NCBI GenBank assembly: GCA_034698045.1
Contig: JAQGAU010000974.1
Span: 1-22,243, forward strand
Source of the DNA: Paramacrobiotus richtersi
Lineage: Eukaryota; Tardigrada; Eutardigrada; Parachela; Macrobiotidae
Direction of reading: 5' to 3'
Length of the DNA: 22,243 nt
The position numbers and the translations under genes were made by a program. Shown piece after piece: positions 8,571 through 17,036 of the stretch (position 1 is the first letter of the stretch; each line of letters starts with the position of its first letter). The notes below the pieces were generated by a model that was not told where the DNA came from, searched no databases, and saw only the letters and a list, made by a program, of their open reading frames with translations.

Positions 8571-10853
8571 TCAATCTGCCAACTGAAATCCCTTTTCTTT
8601 TTTCTTCTGTAGCAATGGAATCCGAGTGCACTTGTCCTCCGAAATCGATATCAGCGGAGTGCAAGTCTGCATTAACTTGGCGAAACCGTTGAAATCTTTC
8701 GCGGTCATTCGCGGGACGTACTTTCCCAGCTGGGCATCAAACGCGAAAGATCTCAGCCACAGGAACACCTGGCTAACATCGTCACACCAGATCCCAGTAT
8801 AACTGCAGATTTCTGAAAGCACTACCATTATTTCTAAACATGGAAAGGTGTCGTTTTCAGATATCATTCGTAGCCCTCTCACCGTCTATTCGCATTTCCG
8901 CTGGACTGTTGGCATCACGAGCTTGAACGTAGTCGAACACCGCCTTCCGGCAGTACATCTTATACAGCTCCTGTCCCGCTGCCGATAATGGAAGCTCCGG
9001 CCGTCCCGGGCAACCCTGTAACCTCGAGAGATAGTAACCTAGAAGCAGAAAATATCTAGCTGTAAAAGATGTTCGGAATAATCTGTTTTTAAGGTTTTAC
9101 CACACTAGAAATTCTTTACAAGTCCTCCCTACTATAAAGCGAATGCTCTCGCTATAAAGCGTCCTTTTATTATTTGCGAACTACCGGCAAATGCCCAGTT
9201 GGATTCTTCGTACAGTACCGGAAGTCTCGGACGCGACTCACTGTCACTAGAGCAAGCACGTGTTTGAACGGTGCTTCTTTATCCGAAGTGCCATACAACC
9301 GCCAAGGGAGGTTGTTCACCAAACCGCGAAGGCAAAACATGTCCGACATTAGCACATAAAAACGAACGGCGGCACAAAAAAGGCGCATTCGGTAAATTTC
9401 GGCGCGAAACAAAATTTCTGATCATGGAATTCGGACCAATCATGAAATTCACAGCATGACGAGCGCCGACGACCGAACCCCTCCTGGTTGGCAGTGGTTG
9501 CCTAGCTAATAAAAGGTCTTAAGTCACTTACTGAATCCGATAAGGAAGCTCCCGTATCCACGACGTCGAAAAGGAGGAAACACAGCCAGTTTGTGCAGAT
9601 TGTAGGTTATAGTCTCCACCTCTTTCAACTGCAAACGAAATTTCCATGCAACAAAGTCAAAAACACCTCACAAAGCGCTCGGCACTCATGCAGTAGCCCA
9701 CCTTGGAGAAGTACCCGACAACATGGTCTCCGGAGCAGCCTCGCACGCACAGAACATAAAACACCAAATCCTCCACGTCGTACACTTTTGGCTTCTTGTC
9801 CAAGAACAACTTGCCCAGGAGGGCCAGCTTCTGGCAGTAGTAAGGATAAAGCGCACCGTCCACTTCGTAGATCGCAAGGGTCTCTGTTCGTCCATAGGGA
9901 TGGTGTGCTTTGTTGATCTCGTCAAGGTACAGTACGTAACCGGGAGGCGAAACATAGGTGCATGGCGATTTGCCCATCTAGAAAGCCATACAGCCATCAG
10001 ATCAGCCTCATAACTGGACGGAAAAGAGTAGAAAACGAGTTTTCAAGAACAGCATTTACGCAGTGTTCCTCCCAGTCTTCCCGTCGGCTCGTGTACTCCA
10101 AGCAATACTCGCAAACAAAAAGCCATGGATCACTGCAAAACATAAGATTCTTACAAGAACCATCAGAGCAGGATAACGAAACAATAGCTAGCATATCGGA
10201 CGATCGGGAGCATAGTAACTGCGAACAGCAACCACTGGATCAAAACCTAAGGTGCCGATCGGTATCAGAAAAAACAGTCGTATCATAATCCGATATGACA
10301 ACTTTAGTTCACAAACTCTATTTTCTACCTCGAAAGGACCAGGAATGCCGAAATCTACTAAGCCCAGCGCAACACGGCCATCTGAACACAACTTACGGAT
10401 CGTCAAGGGAGATATCGGTAAATGGTGCAAAGTAAGCAGCCTCGAATGAATGGCGTCCCAACTGAACTTTCAAGGACGGGACAGCCATCGGATCCGAACT
10501 GTAGGCCCTCTGGTAAGTGCAACAACTGCTAACAAAGAGGCAGAGGAGGCTGGAAGTGATTCGTAAGACACGCATTTATCACAAATTCTGAACCTACCTG
10601 TGCCTCAAGAGTTCCAGCTACAGCTGATGCTGGGCACACGCTGATCCTGTCGATCTTCCCAGTGCACAGCAACCACGCAATGCTGTAAGAAAACACTTCA
10701 TTTCCCAAGGAAGCAGAACTATATGGTACAGATTTGAGAGAACGTGTGAAATATGCAGCATACACAGATCAGGTAGCAAACTTGAACGAAAACATCCAGA
10801 ATGGTCTGTCGCTTACCGATCAGCGTTGTACCTTCTATCACCAATGCAAACGT
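8571..10853 (-). CDS. MYST-family histone acetyltransferase, copy A, active-site Cys replaced by Lys
   Basis: MYST acetyltransferases transfer acetyl groups from acetyl-CoA to histone lysines within nuclear complexes. Exons read on the minus strand: 10853-10817 (tentative), 10682-10598, 10509-10397, 10132-10060, 9977-9702, 9628-9532, 9038-8883 and 8833-8571, all phase-compatible, with introns of 49-493 bp. In order they show VQLGRHSFEAAYFAPF (start of the HAT domain), a C2HC zinc finger starting CEYCLEYTS, the core IYEVDG...YCQ, LFLDKKP...YDVEDLVFYVL, HVVGYFSK, acetyl-CoA loop RRRGYG, FSYYLSRLQ, GRPELPLS and a winged-helix C-terminus ending with a degenerate form of the family's C-terminal CLRWTP. 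The catalytic glutamate of GxPE is kept, but the residue exactly 34 positions before it, normally Cys, is Lys (NLHKLAVFP). The second coding exon could be the end of a chromo-barrel-like domain (DRIAWLL). The true N-terminus is unresolved; an ATG exon at 11682-11633 is one candidate. Confidence 0.88.
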
Positions 10854-12526
10854 CTAAAAATAAGTATATTCACTCACTTTCAAAATTAAAATCCGTAGTG
10901 ACGTTTGTCGTTAATTTCCAACCAGTAAAGCATAGTCATTTAAAGTGCCATATATCGCCTTCGATCCGAGATCTTGAGCGCTGATACAATCAACCCTCCC
11001 TTGCTTTCCGGACTGTGCAAGCTTTTCTGCAACGGGCAAAACATTGGGGTTATTGATAATTTGTCTCTAAGTTCAGGCTATAATGTACGGAAAAAAGCAA
11101 AAGCTGTGTATAAGCAGAGATGAGACAATTGCAAAACATACCGTTGCGGTAGATACCATATAAGTAATGATAAGGACCTGGTAGGTGATGGAGTCAACTG
11201 TCTGCTACGGACAACGCAGCATAGCCTAGTTACAACTGGGATGATTCGTTATAATTACCAATGGATTCCTTTCGGGACCTAGAAACCTGCGGAAATTTCA
11301 TCATAACCTTTTGTAACTGATATCTCGATTTTTACTTGCTAACAATACTGCGACGTTGTCCGTCAGCTTTACAGGTTTGAAGCGGTAACTTCTTTGAGCC
11401 ACTTAAAAAAATGCCGGGTTCAGGCGAGCCGCCATGTTCGGGCCGATTTGTATGCGCTTGCACACGTTACAGACTCGGTACAGAGTACTCGGAAGCATGT
11501 GAAAACAGGGATAATGGCCTGCAGGCAAATCTAAGTTTTCTCCACTCTGGTATGAGTTACGGAGTTCCAGATCGTCGATGCAGTTCAAAGCAATAATCAA
11601 TTCGCAACAATCTTAGCAGTGAGCAGCCTCACTTTTGAGTTTGGGTCTGGTTAACGTTAACATAGGCAATTGACGGGGCCATCAACACTGTTCCGTTTTT
11701 TAACCGGGCCCGGCCGATGACTACCGGTTCTACAATACCGGGGCCGGAAACTTAACTTTACCGATGCCAAACGAAAAAGTATTGTTCGTGAATTTTTACC
11801 GATTAGAAATGGCTCAACATCTCCGCGCGAGAACAGGACGGGCCGACGGCGTCTGCCGGATCAAGTACTTATATTACCTACTTGAACTCACTGAATTGTG
11901 GACGAACCGACTCACGAAATGTCACTGTCATTCACTGATTACCGGTCGGATCTCGAAAAGGGGATTTTTTGCTGGATTTTTCCGCCCGCAAACGGAATTG
12001 TCGGGACGCGTCGTGAAGATATGCTGCCGAACCGGACTGCGTTCTTGAAACCGAACAGCACGGGCCGCAGGTCTTGCTTTTAAGACACGTGTGTTGAAAA
12101 CGATGTCAGAGTAAAATTTATCGAGTAATTAAGCAGCAGACTGTTGTCTGCATGAGTCGGCGCGAACCACATGAGTTTGTGGCAATGATCATGTCTATTC
12201 TCGTAAGGACGAATATTGACAAGAAGTTTCGACGAAAGGTTGTTTACCATTTGACCACTCGAACTTCAGCCGAGCGTACGTTTAGCGCAGGAAAAAAGAG
12301 CAAGGCACTTTCTGCGTCCATCAACTCAAACTGTACACAGTTATTATCAAGAAACAGATAAAAATACGGACAAAAACTGGCAAAAACGAGCAGACAACTT
12401 TCCTCGAAATGCCCAGTACAATTAAAAGTTGTTGATCAACAATTCGGCATGAGAAAACACCATCGGAATAAAACTTCACCTTAACTATGGCTATTCCTAC
12501 AGACAAAAGGCAAACCACCAAATTAT
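10854..12526. other. Region between MYST copies: unresolved 5' part of copy A and 3' flank of copy B
   Basis: No gene can be fixed here. A candidate first exon for copy A is 11682-11633 (minus): an ATG opening MAPSIAYVNVNQTQTQ and a GTGAGG donor in phase 2. A minus-strand frame ending at 11403 has coding-like composition and a CNVCK motif but no verified splice partners. Further minus-strand stretches near 11210-11150 (hydrophobic) and 11070-10910 are open for 30-50 codons. A GC-rich patch at 11705-11752 and a perfect 12-bp palindrome GTTAACGTTAAC at 11650-11661 stand out from the AT-rich surroundings. Plus-strand frames at 11764-12083 and 12152-12361 look non-coding. Confidence 0.35.
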
Positions 12527-15500
12527 TCAAACAGCGCGGCCAGGCACATTCCAAAGCTGTCGGAAGGGCTTATCCACGAGATTTTCCTCTCGTACCGGCA
12601 GATGCGCAAAAGAACGCAATTCCATTTCCGTCATGAAGGTCAAATAGGTGGTCGCATTCAAAGTTAACTCCCAATTTTGCGAGCGAAGACCGTACGTCAG
12701 GCATTTCATTTCCTGAAGCATACCAACAACATCCTGAGGCCACATTCCAGTTCCTTCGGAAATTTCTGCAAAATTAAGTGCAATAAACGTTCTTAACAAT
12801 CAGTAAATGCTTTCTTCCTGAGGAGGATGTCGAACATACCAAACGCCCTGGGCTTCAAACTTACAAATTTATTGATTCATTTATTTTTTGCTGGAATAAA
12901 CGGAATAAAACGGAAAAGTACAGTATCAGAATAGTACCATGTATTGTCAGTACTACAATGGATTGTCAATGCACGCCATAAACAATTTGGGCACGGTTTT
13001 GCCGCTTTGGGTGCCACTGCGACACAAAACAGGGATTTTTGTGCGGGCACGTGTCGGCAATTTTCGGCTGTGCCATTACCGTTTAGACATGTGCCACTAG
13101 GTGACTTTTTTGAAATCTGTACCACTGGGCACATTTCTGCCCGACCGGTGCCACTGGGCACAAAGCGTGCCCAACAGCATTTTTAGGCTAAACGCGACCT
13201 TGGCCACAAATACCTTTTATGGAAACCATCGATTGTTTTCTTTCAGTAGCAAATAAAAACTTCAAAAGAGTGGACCGCCAGTACGAGCGATAGGTCTTTT
13301 CGCCGAAAGCGGATAACGGTCGTTCGGGCGTCCCAGGCATTACGTTTACTTTGGATAACAAATAACCTGCAAACCATTGCAGAAACGGTTAAAATTTCGT
13401 AAATTTATTAAGTCAATTCAAGATGTTAGCAGATAAAATCGTAACTCACTGAATCCCACTAAAAAATGGCCAAATCCGCTCCTTTGATACGGTGGAAGGA
13501 CCAGAAAGCAGCTCAAATTATTGCACTTCACTCCATACGATTTATCCTGTCAAATTCAGAATATAGGTAGATACCGCTGGTCAAACAAAAATTAGCAAAA
13601 AAAATCCGCACCTTTGAAAAATAACCGACAATATGGTCACCCAACTGATCACGGTAACACAGCACATAAAACATAAATCCTTCCACATCATAAACCACCA
13701 CTTTTGTATCCAAATATAGCGTGCTCAGCCGGCACAGGTTCTGACAATACAGGGTGTTCTTTGCTCCGTCGATTTCGTACACAATTAAACTGTGTAGTAT
13801 TCTTGACTCAAAATGGGGTAACTGTATTTCCACTGCGTCGTTGTACATTTCTCTGCCTGGAGGACGGTGGAAAGGACACCGATCCTATAAGAGGAAAAAT
13901 CATTGCATTATCCAATAAGTCTAGACTGTTCTCCAATAGTTCCAGCAGCGATTTTCAGAGGAACGCATTGGATGAACGCATAAAGTGGAAACTGAACTCG
14001 CTTACATAATGTGATATCAGCAGTTCCTTCGTTTTCATGTATGCCAAACAAAATTCGCATACATACAGGCATTCACACCTGCAAACAATAGATAGAAACA
14101 ATAGAAAAGTAGTAATCGGTAAAATTAACGAAATAACGCTGAAGTCACATGAAAACTACTATTTTTATTAAGGACTAAAAACCGCTAGAGTTCATTAAAA
14201 ACACCACAGCAATGCAGAAATTATTTGAAACAATTTTTTTACTGTAGTAAAAGTAAACATACTTTGCATATTCTTCCGGATAGAATGACCTACACAGTGT
14301 CTGTATCCGGTTCCTACCCAACCAAATACAGGGAGGAAGGTGTCCGATATATGAACCGTCTACAGTTCGAATACTCTGTAAAAAGCAACAATGCAGATCA
14401 AGAAAAATATTTTTTCAATAATCAATACTGCCCAGTGCGCATCGACACAGCAAACTTCATAACCTTACACTGATTCATTAAGTAAAAATGCAAGAAATGC
14501 TCTAGTTACCCTTACAGCAGCTGCGGTCTCCCTGGCACGCTTAAAGATCTTTTCCAGATTATTTGGAATCACTGGGGGTACCAAAAACAGTCGCTTCTGG
14601 TTAGGCGATTTAACCCTCAAAGCAACTGCAATACAGTCACCTTAGTGTTAGTAACCATCACTGTGCCATCCACGTATTTTGAAGAAATACCATTGCGTTT
14701 TTCCGATTTTGCCGGAAGTAAATTTTTCTTCCTGAGCGATATGCGCTGCGACTTCCGCAGTATTTTATTCAGAGGCGCTCCCTGTTGTGCCGGTTGAGGC
14801 ATCGATACAGGAGGAGTAACCGGTTCCGCTGGACGCAAGCCTTGACAAAGAGCTAAATATTCTCCTCGGCCCCGTTTTCGCCGAGGACCCAGCGGTGTGT
14901 AAAATCTTGTAAGGGCATCACTCAGACCATCCACATCCCGTAGAGGAAGTCTATAAAACAGTGAAAATCAAGATTTTGTAATTCTGTGCTTAAAAAATCC
15001 CCATCCTTCGCAAAATAGTCTCCTTCCTGCATACCGCTTTTACCAGATGCTGATCAGTACAAACGGCAGCCTTATCGTCAACACAACCTCTGAACTCTGT
15101 ATTTGCTCAAACAGAGTGGGCAGACACAACAAAAAGACAAGCACATTTCCGCCAATTTGTCGAATGCTTTGCCAGTACCCGAAACGGGTAAATGGCGCGT
15201 TTTTTCACAATATACGAAAAGCTAAGCTTTCAATGGCGAGCGAAACCAAATTATGATTTTTGTTATCGATTTTGGCATTTTACTTGTGATGGTGTGAGGG
15301 TACAGTCGGTAAAATTCTCATCTGGTGTTTGACAACGTTTCGAAAATGTATCGGTCAGGTGCGATCGAAAACCATAGAAACTACCGTAGTGTGTACTGCT
15401 GCACAAAACAATATTTTTAATTTCTTGTTCGGAATGGCAACATACACATCATATAATTATCTACCATTACAATTACCAATTTTCGAATTGTGCGCATGAC

Positions 15501-16157
15501 AGTTTTGAATAATTATAAATAAATAAATTATTGTTTGAAATGCTGTAAATAAAGCAAACCATGATAAATATTATTTTCCACCACTATCTGATTCACAATA
15601 TGAAAACCCTGGGAGTACTTTCTGAAGATGTAGAAAGCTGATCAATATTTTCCCACAACAATCTACGCCCATGAAAGAATTCCAATTACTGCGAATTCGC
15701 CAGATTTCCGAAGCAGACCAATTAACAGAATTTACCTTTCTTCTCGTGTAGTCCCAGAAACGATCCCAACATCGATGCCTGCAAATATGAAAAAGGAAAC
15801 TGTTCTTTACATCTGTTAAAGATTCGAAGCGTTCGATTGCAATAATACGAACAAATGCCGAAAGACGAAGAACAGTTACAAAGTTACGAAAATTATCGGA
15901 AAAAAGGAGAACTGAAATTCTGTTTAGAACGTCATGCCGTACTTACTATCCGTAAAGATTGCCAACTGTGTATCTGAACTCGCTCCCCCACTAGCTGAAC
16001 TAGGTCCATGATAATCAAAATGGAAAGATGTCGAGGATGTGGAGGACGCTGCTGAATCCGGACACTGCAGCACCTCCAAATTAGCTCGACTTGAGCCATC
16101 CATTTGCACAGTTACGGCTCCTGTGGCTTGTTTTTTCCGCAGCCTTTTGATCTTCAT
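12527..16157 (-). CDS. MYST-family histone acetyltransferase, copy B (KAT6/KAT7-like), active-site residues intact
   Basis: Twelve exons join in frame on the minus strand: 16157-15947, 15778-15736, 15688-15619, 15221-15088, 14950-14691, 14625-14516, 14375-14263, 14078-14006, 13884-13612, 13546-13450, 13366-13214 and 12765-12527, totalling 591 residues. Exons 7-12 are certain; 1-4 rest only on splice sites and phase. The N-terminal part is Ser-rich. Exon 5 encodes LSDALTRFYTPLGPRRKRG, close to the motif ahead of the KAT6 catalytic domain, then a basic linker. The HAT domain has SFYPEEYAK, a C2HC zinc finger (C321, C324, H337, C341), YEIDG, YCQNLC, YLDTK with the lysine at the autoacetylated position (K399), DHIVGYFSK, catalytic C442 in NNLSCFLVLPPY, acetyl-CoA loop QRSGFG, and catalytic E476 in GTPERPLS. 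A winged-helix segment closes the protein. It probably acetylates histone H3 or H4 tails in a KAT6/KAT7-type complex (inference). Confidence 0.92.
13011..13162. repeat. Cluster of GTGCCACTGGGCAC-like palindromic repeats inside an intron of MYST copy B
   Basis: Five degenerate copies of GTGCCACT occur at 13011, 13070, 13091, 13119 and 13148. The last two extend to G(T)(G/A)CCACTGGGCACA, an inverted repeat with arms GTGCC and GGCAC around ACTG. Spacings are 59, 21, 28 and 29 bp. The cluster lies inside the 448-bp intron between exons 11 and 12 of copy B and is GC-richer than its flanks. Confidence 0.75.
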
Positions 16158-17036
16158 CGAGGTCCACTTATATTCAGACGAGAATACCACAGCCTTAATC
16201 ACCAGATTAAAACGGAATTACAGAATTACTGGAGGAATTATAACCGAAAAACTGACTGCAAATTCGTCTGAGCAATGGCATGTTACAGTCGACGGTGGAA
16301 CCGCTATTGTGCGCTCCCACATGCGCAGTACTGTAGCGTACCGCGCACATTCGGTACGGGTGATACGCTACAAATACGATAGTCAGGTCAGATCGTGTCA
16401 AATCGGGACCGCAAGTACCGGCATTGGTCCGGCAGACATTTCCAAAAATCAGTATGAAAACAAGAATGTTAAAGTTTTTCAGAACTTCAGATTCACGTAT
16501 TGGCATACGCTTTACTCACGTAATCTACTTCACAGAGAGGAAATTTTTAAAATGCCTACCCCTATAACCCTTTCAGATTGAACTAACTAATTCCAAGATG
16601 GAAGCTGAATCTTAGCTGATTATAAGTCTTTTCAGTCTTGACCTATTAGGAATCACTGGAAAACATTTCTTTTGCGGTACGGTATTGTTATGATTTCGGA
16701 AGCAAAAATCAAGACTATAATATTATGACAGAGGCAGTTAAGTTTATTTCCACAGGATGACTGCTGAGGTATGGCAGGAATTCTGCCGCAGAACACTGAT
16801 TCTAGGTAACACAAGCACTTTTGTTCGTAGTTATGTCATGTCAACCCGGCTAATGTTTAATAGGTATGTAGGGAAAAGGAAGCCATGCAAAAACATATCA
16901 ACTGAGGGCGCGCAAACTATAAGTCCACTGTATAACGAGATATTTATCAAAATTAATAGAAAGGACATCAGAAAGTTAAAATCGCCTGTAGCGCAAAGAA
17001 TGGAATGTGTGTTTGACTACTGTACTCAAAAAGGAA
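16158..17036. other. Spacer between gene C (3' end) and MYST copy B (5' end)
   Basis: About 880 bp containing the 3'UTR of the minus-strand gene to the right (a minus AATAAA at 16748-16743 is about 290 bases past its stop) and the promoter and 5'UTR of copy B. A minus-strand frame at 16506-16207 begins MPIRESEVLKNFN and then a hydrophobic run, but it has no supported splice sites or homologue. The plus-strand frames here are most likely shadows. Confidence 0.4.
16743..16748 (-). terminator. Candidate poly(A) signal of the gene ending at 17037
   Basis: Plus-strand TTTATT reads AATAAA on the minus strand, about 290 bases past the stop codon at 17037. Confidence 0.3.

Noticed and set aside
9132-9161. 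CTATAAAGCG repeated twice 20 bp apart in an intron of copy A
   Set aside because: Only 10 bp long with two copies; readily explained by chance.
10188-10270. A minus-strand stretch reading GFDPVVAVRSYYAPDRPIC that resembles the start of a MYST HAT domain
   Set aside because: It would need a non-GT donor, and the true exon at 10509-10397 has a much better match (VQLGRHSFEAAYFAPF), a GTAAGT donor and the exact phase for the zinc-finger exon. The stretch is intronic.
10817-10853. The frame TFALVIEGTTLI resembling a P4-ATPase segment
   Set aside because: The resemblance is only a few residues, no other P-type ATPase motif such as DKTGT is nearby, and this frame does not connect in phase to the next exon.
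11764-12361. Plus-strand open frames between the MYST copies
   Set aside because: Short, with no recognisable domain, no clear splice sites and no start context. They may be chance openings in a GC-richer patch.
15480-15560. AT-rich run with repeated AAATAAAT units
   Set aside because: It lies inside an intron of MYST copy B and is simple low-complexity sequence.
16207-16581. Open frames on both strands, the minus one with a hydrophobic N-terminal run like a signal peptide
   Set aside because: No splice sites, homologue or consistent composition support either strand; the region is probably the 5' flank of MYST copy B.
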